DNA of 64,000 bases from Saposhnikovia divaricata (Eukaryota > Streptophyta > Magnoliopsida > Apiales > Apiaceae). The DNA lies in contig CM071597.1 of NCBI GenBank assembly GCA_036435485.1, forward strand, positions 172,528,147 through 172,592,146, given 5' to 3'. The position numbers and the translations under genes are program-made. Shown here one piece after another: positions 10,114-21,156 of the stretch. The notes under the pieces were generated by a model. It ran no database searches and was not told the origin of the DNA. It saw nothing but the letters and a program-made list of their open reading frames with translations. The number at the start of each line of letters is the position of its first letter. Position 1 is the first letter of the stretch.

Positions 10114-11890
10114 CTATAAACAGACCATAATGAATATTTACGTATTACTATTGTACAAATCAATAATGTTTTAAGTCCACAATAAATATTTACATCCACT
10201 ACTAGCTGAATTTCACAAAAACAGTCCCATTTTAACTTCCCAATTCCTATAGATACGTGTTACTTATCATAATTATTAATATTGGTGGTTTATTAATAAT
10301 ACTTACCAACAGAATTTTATTCACAATTTTTGGGGAACAGAAGAAGTAGATGTTCAATAGAGGTGATGTATAATCCTGAGGTACAGATAGCAACAAGAAG
10401 ATACTATTAGACTATTAGTGGTACACAGATTTCTTTTGGAATATAAAGTTCATAATATTTTAGAATAGCAGCAGAAACTAAACTTAAAACAACCTTGGGA
10501 TAAATGGTGCAGAGACTAAGATTGTTTTGTCCGAAAATATATTACATGGAATGACAGCAATATTAAAAATGTCAAATGTTTTTGCATTTGATCAATTGTA
10601 ACTATAAGCAAATAGTGAAATATAGATCAGGGTCGAAATGCAAGATGGTGAAACCCCCTGCGCAACATATTTTAACCTCAAGAACTATGAAACAATGATT
10701 CATGCACTAGTGACGTATCAAATCATGTCCTAATTTTACTTAGTTGTTAACTTTCAAAATAGTACGACTTGAATAATATCAAGGCTGATACATTAAAAGA
10801 TGGTATAACTCAAGCAACAAGAATGAAAGAAGTAAAAAAAAAAAAACTTTTCAGATGTTCAAAAAGATAATGGATAGTTAAACTATGAAAGTAAATTCTT
10901 TTGTATTTATTAATAAAAGCTTCTGCAAAAACTAGGGCCAGCCAACAACGATGCTGGATTGATGATTACATGTTGTTAAAACAAAAGCATGCACACTTTT
11001 GGAAGCACTCCTAAGCTGGAATCTCAATTCTTAGTACTATATGAACAAATGCTTATCATACGCAGTAACAAATAAGTTGTGTAATTTTCTGTCAAAGCTG
11101 AACTATTTCACTTAGAAAAATAAGCAACTTGGCTATTTGTAAGTATTTAATTTAATATGCTAAAACCTAGAGCTCACAAGGGACAGATGTTGCAGGAACC
11201 TCTGACCGAAAGGACGCTCCATTCCTGAATTCTAAATATGAACAACCTGCAATGTATTTCAAGAACTTAATATCAGCAAGAAGAAACAAAATTGTGACTA
11301 GCGTAATTAAAAGATTAATATTCTAAAAACCTAGTGTCTATGATTACAATTTACATATATGGCATACTAATTATTCATCTAAAACAAAAATAAAGGCAGA
11401 AAATAAGATTATGAAGTCAAAGTAGCACTATAAATTGACAAGTCATGAAAGAATCTTGCCCTCATTAAAAGATATCGTATTTGAGTAAACACAAAACAAA
11501 CTTGAATCTTAATTCTACATCTCTTGCATTAAAAATGAAAATGGGCACAAATAGCATATAACTCAGATAATTAATTTAAAGCTTAACAAATGAAACTAAA
11601 CAGAGCCAGGAAATGATTATTAACAAACAAAGCAAATGAACATGTAGACAAAGACCATAACTAGTACTGTAAGATACACAAAACATTACTTAACACAGCA
11701 GAATGCAAATCATAGATTTATTAAAGGCCACTAAATTAACATAATGAACCTAAAAGATGGACATAAAATAAGGACAAAAAACAGAAGCAGTAGTAATAAT
11801 ATGACAAAGAGAAAACGAAGCAAGTGCAAGGTGGCGCGTGAATGAGCAGCAATACTTCAATCAGAATATTCAATAACTATGTCTTTAAAA
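10114..11890. other. A/T-rich interior of the CACTA element, no gene recognised
   Basis: About 1.8 kb of A/T-rich sequence without a usable reading frame. It could be introns captured with the UBP14 or PNPase fragments. One exon-like piece on the minus strand (about 11250-11170, after a TGCAG) could not be identified. Confidence 0.35.
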
Positions 11891-11904
11891 AAATTGACAT
11901 AAAT

Positions 11905-12034
11905 TATGTTTCAGTAGAGACCTTGAAGCCCCTTGTGTCTATGACCATACCCATTGTTATACCAACAATAGAGCCTTTTACTGGAACCACTGCATCCTTT
12001 AATGATAAACATCCTCCACAAACAGATGCCATAC
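11905..12034 (-). pseudogene. Polynucleotide phosphorylase (PNPase) fragment (captured)
   Basis: The minus strand from 12034 reads SMASVCGGCLSLKDAVVPVK then GSIVGITMGMVIDT. This is the conserved second-core motif of organellar polyribonucleotide nucleotidyltransferase (SMASVCGGCLALxDAGVPVK and IAGIAMGMVxDTE in plants). PNPase degrades and polyadenylates RNA in plastids and mitochondria. Only about 37 residues match; after DT the similarity stops, so this is one exon piece or part of one. It abuts the MAP65 fragment directly but in another frame, so the join at about 12035-12040 is a fusion of unrelated DNA. Confidence 0.75.
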
Positions 12035-12040
12035 TTTCGT

Positions 12041-12300
12041 TTGTAGACATCCAAGCACTCCTGTTATAACTGAAGAAGCATCTTGTCCCTTTCCTTATCA
12101 CTTTCACCAGCCTCATCCCAGATACGCTGCATTAAGAAACAGTTAAAGTGCTACACATAATTACTATCACACAGAGTAATAAACTAGTACAAGGAACAAG
12201 TACGGAGAACTCATGAGCCATGAAATTTGAAAAACGTATTACTTGCAACTGCTGCAACAAAGAATTACAAGTTGTTTCTCCTATAAGAAGATTTGGAGCT
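12041..12300 (-). pseudogene. MAP65 microtubule-bundling protein fragment (captured)
   Basis: Two exon pieces on the minus strand match the N-terminus of plant 65-kDa microtubule-associated proteins (MAP65/PRC1/Ase1 family, which crosslink antiparallel microtubules). Piece one, about 12300-12238, reads EAPNLLIGETTCNSLLQQLQ. Piece two, about 12127-12041, reads RIWDEAGESDKERDKMLLQL, a stop, then QECLDVYKRK. A roughly 110-bp intron ends in AATGCAG. The family consensus has Glu at the stop (LEQECLDVYKRK), so TAA is a nonsense change. Only about 50 residues of a ~600-residue protein are present. The upstream sequence lacks a clear start codon in frame. Confidence 0.82.
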
Positions 12301-12540
12301 TCCACTGCACACCCCAGAATCGATCATAACAACAAACATCCTTTTGAGAAAAATACCAACCCAAACATAGATCTAACACAATTACCAAACTAAATCTACT
12401 AACAATTCATAACAAATATATAATTCATCCCACATCTAAAGACCTAAATCATTAAATAAAACTCACTTAAATCAGAAAATACACTAATTCAAATCAAATC
12501 CATGTAGATCTGCAATAAATCAATCAGAATGCATACATAA

Positions 12541-12645
12541 CACACACATACAGAGAGAGATGCAGAGAGATATGTATAGAGAGAGAGAGGGCGAGAGAGA
12601 GAGAGACGGGGGAGAGAGAGAGAGGGCGAGGGCGAGAGAGATTGA
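12541..12645. repeat. GA-rich microsatellite tract
   Basis: Interrupted (GA)n with GGGCGA and GACGGGG variations. It sits about 240 bp upstream of the MAP65 fragment on that strand, where a GA-rich 5' UTR or promoter would be expected; this role is only inferred. Confidence 0.6.
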
Positions 12646-12879
12646 TTAAAAGAGCCTCAGAAGGGGATACACTATTTTCGGGAATAACTAATTGTCTAAT
12701 TTTCATTTTGGGGGGAATTTGTCCGCCCATTTTTTCACCTCGTAAACTGTGATGTACCACTTGAGTTGTTAATGTTGTAATTTCTATTTTTTCTTTAACT
12801 TTGAAAAATGTAATATACATTTTTTTTTTCTATTTTAAATTGTTAAACATGATAAATACTCATGGAAAATATACAGAAA

Positions 12880-15800
12880 AAAATGACATCTGTACGGTTG
12901 GATTGTCGAAAAAATAATTTTAAAAAAAAAGAATCTACTAAATCTAGAATGTCTACTTTGACCACTTTGATCGTTATAAAATCAAACCAAATAAATCTAG
13001 GGTTTTTTTAAAAAAATTACCACATCACTAAAATCGTTAGATCTTAACATCCGTACATTTGGAACGTCGAAATAATTTAAAAAAAATAGAATCATCATTC
13101 GGGACAATACTAGTTAAAAGAAAAGTCTACTTTGACCGTTTTGACCATTATAAAATCAAACCAAATAATTCTAGGATTTTTTTAAAATATTACCACATCA
13201 CTAAAATCGTTAAATCTTAACATCCGTATGTTTGGAACGTCGAAAAAAAAATTTAAAAAATAGAATCATCATTCGGGACAATTCTAGTTAAAAGGAAAGT
13301 CAACTTTGACCGCTTTGAACATTATAAAATCAAACCAAATAAAACTAGGATTTTTAAAAAAAAATTACGACATCACTAAAATCGTTAGATCTTAACATCC
13401 GTACGTTTTAACGTGGAAAAAATAATTTAAAAAAATAGATTCATCATGCGGGACAAGACTAGTTAAAAGGAAGGTCCACTTTGACTAGTTTGACCGTTAT
13501 AAAACCAAACCAAATACATGTAGGACATTTTTTTAAAAATTACCACATCACTAAAATCGTTAGATCTTCACATCCGTACGTTTGGAACGTCGAAAAAATA
13601 ATTTACAAAAATAGATTCATCATTCGGAACAAGACTAGTTAAAAAGAAAGTCGACTTTGACTAGTTTGACCGTTAAAAAACCAAACGAAATACATGTAGG
13701 AAATTTTTTAAAAAATTACCACTTCACTAAAATCGTTATATCTTGACATTCGTGCAATTGAAACGTCGAAAAAATAATTTAAAAAATAGATTCATCATTC
13801 GGGACAAGACTAGTTAAAAGGAAGTCCACTTTGACCGGTTTGACCGTTATAAAACCAAACCAAATACATATAGGAATTTTTTTGAAAAATTATCGTATCA
13901 CTAAAATCGTTATATCTTGATATCCGTGCGATTGGAACGTCAAAAAAATAATTTAAAAAAATAGATTCATCATTCGGGACAAGACTAGTTAAAAGGAAGT
14001 CCACTTTGACCGGTTTGACCGTTATAAAACCAAACCAAATACATATAGGAATTTTTTTGAAAAATTACAGTATCATTAAAATCGTTATATCTTGACATCC
14101 GTGTGATTGGAACGTCGAAAAAATAATTTAAAAAAATAGATTCATCATTCGGGACAAGACTAGTTAAAAGGAAGTCCACTTTGACCGGTTTGACCGTTAT
14201 AAAACCAAACCAAATACATATAGGAATTTTTTTGAAAAATTACCATACCACTAAAATCGTTATATCTTGACATCCGTGTGATTGGAACGTCGAAAAAATA
14301 ATTTAAAAAAATAGATTCATCATTCGGGACAAGACTAGTTAAAAGAAAATTCCACTTTGACCGGTTTGACCGTTATAAAACCAAACCAAATACATGTAGG
14401 AAATTTTTTGAAAAATTACCGTATCACTAAAATCGTTATATCTTGACATCCTTGCAATTGGAATGTCGTAAAAATAATTTAAAAAAATAGATTCATCATT
14501 CGGGACAAGACTAGTTAAAAGGAAGTCCACTTTGATCGGTTTGACCATTATAAAATCAAACCAAATACATATAGGAATTTTTTTAAAAAATTACGTATCA
14601 CTAAAATCGTTATATAATGACATCCGTGCGATTGGAACATCGAAAAAATAATTAAAAAAAATAGATTCATCATTCGGGACAAGACTAGTTAAAAGGAAGT
14701 CCACTTTGACCGGTTTGACCGTTATAAAACCAAACCAAATACATATAGGAATTTTTTTGAAAAATTACAGTATCATTAAAATCGTTATATCTTGACATCC
14801 GTGCGATTGGAACATCGAAAAAATAATTTAAAAAAATAGATTCATCATTCGGGACAAGACTAGTTAAAAGGAAGTCCACTTTGACCGGTTTGACCGTTAT
14901 AAAACCAAACCAAATACATATAGGAATTTTTTTGAAAAATTACAGTATCATTAAAATCGTTATATCTTGACATCCGTGTGATTGGAACGTCAAAAAAATA
15001 ATTTAAAAAAATAGATTCATCATTCGGGACAAGACTAGTTAAAAGGAAGTCCACTTTGACCGGTTTGACCGTTATAAAACTAAACCAAATACATATAGGA
15101 ATTTTTTTGAAAAATTACCATACCACTAAAATCGTTATATCTTGACATCCGTGTGATTGGAACGTCGAAAAAATAATTTAAAAAAATAGATTCATCATTC
15201 GGGACAAGACTAGTTAAAAGAAAATTCCACTTTGACCGGTTTGACCGTTATAAAACCAAACCAAATACATGTAGGAAATTTTTTGAAAAATTACCGTATC
15301 ACTAAAATCGTTATATCTTGACATCCGTGCAATTGGAATGTCGTAAAAATAATTTAAAAAATAGATTCATCATTCGGGACAAGACTAGTTAAAAGGAAGT
15401 CCACTTTGACCGGTTTGACCATTATAAAATCAAACCAAATACAAATAGGAATTTTTTTTAAAAATTACGTATCACTAAAATCGTTATATAATGACATCCG
15501 TGCGATTGGAACATAGAAAAAATAATTTAAAAAAATAGATTCATCATTCGGGACAAGACTAGTTAAAAGGAAGTCCACTTTGACCGGTTTGACCGTTATA
15601 AAACCAAACCAAATACATATAGGAATTTTTTTGAAAAATTACCATACAACTAAAATCGTTATATCTTGACATCCGTGTGATTGGAACGTCGAAAAAATAA
15701 TTTAAAAAAATAGATTCATCATTCGGGACAAGACTAGTTAAAGGGAAGTCCACTTTGACCGGTTTGACCGTTATAAAACCAAACCAAATACATATAGGAA

Positions 15801-15915
15801 TTTTTTTGAAAAATTACCATACCAATAAAATCGTTATATCTTGACATCCGTGCGATTGGAACGTCGAAAAAATAATTTTAAAAAATAGATTCATCATTCG
15901 GGACAAGACTAGTTA
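12880..15915. repeat. ~175-bp satellite array inside the CACTA element, about 17 copies
   Basis: A monomer of about 175 bp is repeated head to tail. Landmarks in each copy are TCATCATTCGGGACAAGACT, CTTTGACCGGTTTGACCG, AAACCAAACCAAATACAT and ATCGTTATATCTTGACATCC. Copies before about 13700 are more divergent; later ones are nearly uniform. Variant positions recur 874-875 bp apart (AAAAGAAAATTCC at 14341 and 15216; TATATAATGA at 14611 and 15485), showing a duplicated five-monomer block. The repeated 64-residue minus-strand ORFs are products of the repeat and not genes. Confidence 0.93.
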
Positions 15916-16524
15916 AAAAAATATCTAATGCAACACTTCATACAGCAAATGCAACACTACTGTTATCTAATGCAACACTTATGCCACGTCATCATATGAC
16001 ACGTCAGCAGAGGTGGGTCCCACTCCTGCCACCTCAGCAATTGTGGGCCCCACAATTGCCACGTTAGCATTGGTGGGCCTCCTGCCACGTCACCATTGTG
16101 GGCCCCACACTGCCACGTCAGCAGTGGTGGGTCCCGCACCTGCCACGTCAGAATTTAAATAAAAAAATATATCTAATGCAACACTTCAAACAAAAAATGC
16201 AACACTACTGTTATCTAATGCAACACAAATGCCACGTCAACACAGGCGGGCCCCACTTCTGCCACGTCAGCAATTGTGGGCCCCACAATTGCCACGTCAG
16301 CAAATGCCATGTCAGCACATGTGGTTCCCACTTCTGCCACATCATCATTTATTAAAATAAAAAATTATCTAACGCAACACCAGCAGTTAGTGTTGCATGA
16401 TGTGAAACACTGAGGGTAATACGCAACACTAAATTATATCTAACGCAACACCAGTTCAGCTCAGTTGCAAAAGACCCAAAATTTCTATCTAACGAAACGC
16501 TTTCTGTGCAACGCTTTTTAAAAA
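15916..16524. repeat. CACTA right subterminal repeat zone
   Basis: Carries the same motifs as the left end: TCTAATGCAACACT at least six times, GCCACGTCAGCA-like units about ten times, and GTGGGCCCCAC-like palindromes. Near the tip the inverted GCAACGCTTTTT and AACGCAACACCAG forms appear. No gene. Confidence 0.8.
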
Positions 16525-16554
16525 GGGTTGCGTATGTGCGTTTATGGCATAGTG
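16525..16554 (-). repeat. CACTA right terminal inverted repeat
   Basis: Thirty bases ending GTTTATGGCATAGTG, complementary to the left TIR with one mismatch. Confidence 0.93.
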
Positions 16555-16557
16555 AAA

Positions 16558-17862
16558 GTTGGCATTTTTTCTTGATTACCAAACGAGCATTCTACAACGA
16601 AGTCTGTTAGAGCTTGTGCCTTAATGGCCTTCCTTAGCTCGTATGAGATAGAAAATTGACTTAATTCTACTGCCCAATTGATCAATCTCCCTGACAAATC
16701 TGGCTTCTGTAGAAGCTTCTTCAAAGGTTGATTGGTGATAACCTTGATCTCTCTTCCTTGGAAGTAATGCCTTAGCTTCCTACTTGTAGTAACAAGGGCA
16801 TATGCAAATTTTTCTACAGGAGGGTAGCGGGTTTCCGCATATTTTAGCACTTGGCCTACATAATAAATAGGATTTTGTCCTCCTTCATCTTCTATGATTA
16901 ACACTGCCCCAACAGCTGCGTTAGATGCCGATAAGTATATTGCTAGTGGTTCAGTAGGAGCGGCTGTTGTTAACAAAGGTGGGGTTGAGAGATATGCCTT
17001 CAAGTCATCGAAGGCGGCTTGACATTCGGGCATCCACATGATAACCTTCGTAGATGTTGCTCCCCTTAGGGTTTGGAAGAAAGGTCGACATCTTTTCGCT
17101 AACTTAGATATAAATCTTCTCAAGGTGGCTAACCTTCCTGTTAACCTTTGCACGTCACGAATTGTCTTAGGAGGATGCATATCCAAAATTGCTTGAATTT
17201 TCTCGGGATTGGCTTCTATTCCTCTTTGACTGACCAAGAAACCTAAGAATTTTCCTTCCTCCAAGCAAAATGTACATTTATCCGGATTTAGCTTCATGTT
17301 GTGAGTTTTTAAGTTCTCGAAGCATTCCTTTAAATCTTCAAGGTGAGCTTCAAACAATAAAGATTTAACTATCATATCATCAACATATACCTCCATATTA
17401 CGGCCAAGTTGTCCGGCAAAGATTTTATTCATCATTCTTTGATAAGTTGCTCCCGCATTGATAAGGCCAAAAGGCATGACCTTGTAACAATAAACTCCTC
17501 GATGGGTGATGAAGGATGTTTTCTCTCTATCTTCTGGTGCCAACTTGATTTAATTATATCCCGAAAAAGCATCCATGAAGCATAGCATGATATGACCTGC
17601 GGTGGCATCAATCAGTTGATCAATACTTGGAAGAGGGTAAATGTCTCTATCTTCCATTGGCCTTCTTTAACAAAACTACATTTGCCACCCATTCAGGATA
17701 AGTGACTTCATAAATATGGTCCGCATCAAGCATCTTATCAATTTCTTCATCAATTGCCTTTTGCCTATCGGGAGCAAAATTCCTTCTCTTTTGCACCTTT
17801 CGGGTAGCATTTTTGTGAACATTCAACTTGTGTATTGCTATCGATTCATCAAGACCAGGCAT
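16558..17862 (-). pseudogene. Tat-lineage pol, 5' part: reverse transcriptase and first RNase H
   Basis: The minus strand from 17862 reads the RT N-terminus (KRRNFAPDRQKAIDEEIDKM, then YPEWVANVVLLKKANG). After a gap, it continues with DIYPLPSIDQLID, FMDAFSGYN, the fingers/palm (VMPFGLINAGATYQRMMNKI) and the catalytic YVDD box in MEVYVDDMIVKS near 17385. The linked RNase H follows (IYLSASNAAVGAVLIIEDEG, AYALVTTSRKLRHYFQGREI). Defects: the conserved RT segment between KKANG and DIYPLP (normally WRMCIDFTDLNKACPK in this lineage) is missing near 17640, and TAA replaces Gln in SGYNQIK near 17550. RNase H shows Ser for the usual first Asp (YLSAS for YLSVSD/YSDAS forms). The right end runs to the CACTA target duplication at 16557. 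Confidence 0.88.
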
Positions 17863-18002
17863 TTCCTTCTGGCTTTAAGCAAATATATCGGCATATTCTC
17901 GTAACAACTTTGTTAGTCCTTCTTTGAAAACCGAGTCAAGCCCAGCTCCAATGCTTATACGCTTCGTCCCATCTCCAGGCACTAGTTCAATTTTTTCAGT
18001 TT

Positions 18003-19079
18003 CTACGGCGGGTGTAACCACCAGAACTTCATCTTTTGTAAACATTTTTTCAAAGAAGCATCCATACGTTGCTCCTCGATATCTTGCTCAATGTTTTCAA
18101 CCATTTGGACATCTCTCGTCCTCTTTCTCTGATTTCGCTGGTGCTCAAGGTGCCTTTTTCTCTTTTCTTTCCTTCGTTGGGTTGTCCGAGCCCTCCTCAT
18201 GTTACTTGGACCAGTCTGAGCCAAGTTGAGGGCAGAGCCATAATAATACTTTGAAGCCTCCGTATCTCCTTCGATCTCCCCTATTCCCGCAATGGTTTGG
18301 AATTTCATTTTCAGATGGGTAGTGGAGGTTATCGCCCTCAAACGAGTTAAGGTAGGTCTTCCCAAGATCATGTTGTAGGAGGAAGGAGTGTTAACCACGT
18401 AGAGCTTGATAATATGTTGTGCTTGCCTTGGGGTTGTCCCAAAGAGTATGGGCAGCTTCACTATTCCCACTATGGGGACTGCATTGTGGCCAAAACCATA
18501 AAGTGGTGCCTCTTCTTCACATCCTTCTAATTTGTCTTCCAACTTTAGCCTTTCCCAATAGTGAGTGAAGATTATGTCCACCAATGACCCGTTATCAATC
18601 AATACCTTCTTGACCACATTATCCCGTGTTTCTATGGTGACAACAAGGGCTTCGGTGTTGTAAGGATTGACTCCCTCAAAGTCAGCATCGGAGAAAGTGA
18701 TAACATCTCCTACCATATCATTTTGGGATATTGCCATAACCTCATGAGTCTCAAGGGCTCGTGGAGGGGATTGTGTTCCTCCAATAACTATATTGACAAT
18801 ATTCTTGTCTCTGTTGGTTTGAGATGTGGAAGGAGTACTTGTGTTGTTTACATTAGTAATTTGTCGAGGAAGGTACTGGTTGATGAGCCCTTGGCGAACC
18901 AACCTCTCGAGGAAGTATTTGAGGGAGAGGCAATTCTCTGTAGTATGTCCGTGTGTGGCATGATATTCGCAATGCTTAGAGGAATCTCTATCACCCGGGG
19001 CTGTCCAAAGTGGTTGAGGTGCCTGATAGAAGGGTTTGTTTCGTATTTCTTGCAAAATGTTTGCCCGGGACATACTCAA
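18003..19079 (-). pseudogene. Tat-lineage gag C-terminus and aspartic protease
   Basis: An open minus-strand frame of 358 residues. It starts in the gag tail, with the zinc-knuckle-like CEYHATHGHTTENC (near residues 37-50). It then carries the protease with VLIDNGSLVDIIF (near 160-172; Tat proteases often have D-N-G-S rather than D-T-G-A), the flap region, and NMILGRPTLTRL near 235. The C-terminal 60 residues are Arg/Lys-rich. Stops and shifts separate it from gag (19080-19284) and from RT (17863-18002). It processes gag-pol in a live element; this copy is broken. Confidence 0.85.
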
Positions 19080-19283
19080 TGCTGTCCACTCTGGCTCAGG
19101 TTTACGTGGGGGTTTTGATGAGATAGGAGAAAAAAACTTTGTCTTGTCGAAAGTGGGTTTTGGCCTTGGTGGAGCGGGACCATGTGTGGTTTGTACTTGG
19201 TGTTCGTGGATGGGCCTTTGGCTATGGTGGAAGGTGAAACATTCCTTTTGAATGTAAGGCTTCTGCTGAGGAGGATTTCTTGT

Positions 19284-19975
19284 TTATTTCATGACCCTCA
19301 TAGCTTCCATCTCGGTGATGAAGTGTGAAGTTAACTCATATGCTCTGCCCAATGTGGTTGGCTTGTGTTCCATGAGCTTGTAAATATACTTTTCACAATC
19401 GTAAGGGTCTAGTCCCCTTCTTAAGTGTACCAATGCTTCTGTCTCATTAACTGATACCACTTTGTTTACCGCCTCCTTGAACCTCTTTAGATATTTTTCC
19501 AGCGTCTCTCCACTTCTTTGCGCGATGGTTTCAAAGAAGACAGTGTGCACCTCGTGTGGTTGGTTTGCCTTAAACTTATTCGGAATTTTTTTTTGAAATC
19601 GACCCATGTGTCAATGTTCCTTGGAGGAAGTCTACAAAACAACCACTGTGCACTTCCTCTTAAGGCAGATGCAAAGAATCTACAACATGTTAGGTCCCGG
19701 TACTCATAGAAGAGAGCTAGCTGATCAAAATAACTTAAGTGCTCTTCCGGATCTCCGTTACCATCATATGAGTCCAAGTTGGGGTGTTTTAAGTGTGTTT
19801 GCTTGCTTTCATCTTTTAGTCTTTTGGAGAAAGGAGATTCTCCGGGGCCAGCGGAGACTTCTCCTTCAACCTTACGCTTTAACTTGTTGAGAGTATTGAG
19901 GATTTCTTGTTGAGAGCTTCTGATGCCTCCGATTGGGGTAGGCTCAGGAGTTCTTTCCCTTTCCTTTTCCTGGTA
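19284..19975 (-). pseudogene. Tat-lineage gag, central part
   Basis: The minus strand encodes a retrotransposon gag domain: PNLDSYDGNGDPEEHLSYFD, then ASALRGSAQWLFCRLPPRNI, WVDFKKKFRI, and (after a one-base shift near 19590) ETLEKYLKRFKEAVNKV and LRRGLDPYDCEKYIYKL. This is the capsid-like gag of Ty3/gypsy elements. It ends at a TAA at 19284. Its 5' end is cut by the copia solo LTR at 19975; the reading frame continues at 20612 on the other side. Confidence 0.85.
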
Positions 19976-20606
19976 TGTTAGGAATAAATTCATGAGTTGT
20001 GATGTGTAGAATAGAATGACATTACACTTCTTGTAATATCCTGATCTTATAAAGCGTTTAGCATTTGTTTAAGGGAATATCAGTTATCCAAGATCTGCAA
20101 AACTGTGAACAGTACTTGATCAGAGACTGAGGTCACGGACTACAGAGTTTTCAGGGACTATGACAGACCCTGACTGTATCGAAGCTGCAGAATTGGAAAG
20201 TGCTATACTTTAGGATCTTGTATTCAGAAGATGGAAAGAAGTGTGCATGAAGAAAAGAATCAAAACATTGTTGGAACTATCAACTAGACGGCAGAAGATT
20301 ACCATGTATTAACCATTACTTTCTGTTAATAGTTGATAGGTAGCATTATAAATACTCTCTCTATAACATTGTAATATTTGTGAGATTTTTGATCATCGTG
20401 AGTATACGAGTGAACAAAGAGAGAGAGATTTATATTGAGAGCAGCTGCTAAAGGTATTGTACACCTTTGGTAGAGTTTGTATTTGATTTTAATAATACAA
20501 ACAGTTTGATTTATTCGTTTGTTCTTGTTCATCTAATCAAGCAAAAATCAGACACGATTACATAACTTGTATTCAACCCCCCTTCTACAAGTTATTCGAG
20601 TTAACA
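19976..20606. mobile_element. Ty1/copia-type solo LTR, 631 bp
   Basis: Begins TGTTAGGAATAAATTC and ends GTTATTCGAGTTAACA, with 5-bp direct repeats TGGTA on both sides (19971-19975, 20607-20611). A TATA box, TATAAATA, lies at 20347-20354 on the plus strand. The same LTR family forms the right end of the element at 29095-30739. One LTR with an intact target duplication means the rest was removed by LTR-LTR recombination. It interrupts Tat gag. The copia assignment is inferred from the TGTTAGGAATAA start and LTR layout. Confidence 0.9.
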
Positions 20607-20611
20607 TGGTA

Positions 20612-21079
20612 GAACTCATCTTCTAATCTTCTCTTCTCGCTTTTTATATTCTGCCTTTTTCGCCTCTAGCTCATGTCTAGATCCCGTACTCTTCTATTTG
20701 TCCTCCATGTCTCCGACCGATGGTGGTTTTTCCCATGACGGTCATGGTTAGTATTTTGGGAAGAGGCAAGGAGGGAAAAGATTGACTTGGTCACCCTTGG
20801 TCTTTTGCTGCCATTGTTGTTTGCACTATGTGCTTCGTTATCGAGGGGAGGTGTTTCCCTCCTCCCATAAGAATGAGGTGGGTTATTCTGTTGATTTTGG
20901 ATTTGGAGATTTGCAGCAACATTGAGAAGAAAATCCACTTGGTTAGGAGTGAAACGGGTCAGGTCCAAGTTGAGGGGAGGATTTTCTTCCCTTGTGCCAA
21001 TCCTTTGGAGGTCGGGTTCGCTGCGATGACAAGTACCATGGACGATTTCTTGTTTAGTTCTTTGGAGTTGTTCTTCCAT
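20612..21079 (-). pseudogene. Tat-lineage gag, N-terminal part
   Basis: The minus-strand frame starts at ATG 21079 and runs 137 residues to a TAG at 20666, then continues in the same frame to the solo LTR (KSEKRRLEDEF). It is Gln/Asn-rich (LLNVAANLQIQNQQNN) with Arg-rich patches, as in gag N-terminal regions of this lineage. There is no catalytic motif. The frame match across 19971-20611 is the main evidence. Confidence 0.65.
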
Positions 21080-21156
21080 TTGGTTTAGATTATTTGGATC
21101 ACCCGTGGTTCGGGCTTATAACCTCGTGTTCTTTCACGGTCCCATCTGAGACAACT

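Larger units (their letters stand above)
9029..16554. mobile_element. Non-autonomous CACTA (En/Spm) transposon, 7.5 kb, carrying gene fragments
   Basis: Both ends begin CACTA in inverted orientation. The terminal inverted repeats are 30 bp with one mismatch (9029-9058 and 16525-16554; CACTACGCCATAAACGCACA at the left). They are flanked by the 3-bp duplication AAA (9026-9028, 16555-16557), as expected for CACTA elements. Removing the element and one AAA restores the Tat pol frame. Inside lie subterminal repeat zones at both ends, fragments of three host genes, a GA-rich tract and a ~175-bp satellite array. No TnpA or TnpD-like coding region is visible, so it would need a helper transposase. 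Boundaries are seen directly; the class follows from TIR and duplication rules. Confidence 0.93.

Noticed and set aside
13810..15753. Repeated 64-residue minus-strand ORFs with near-identical sequence
   Set aside because: They recur exactly with the 175-bp satellite period and are a by-product of the repeat.
12880..15915. CRISPR-like regular repeats
   Set aside because: The whole 175-bp unit repeats with no unique spacers, no cas genes, and plant context; it is a satellite.
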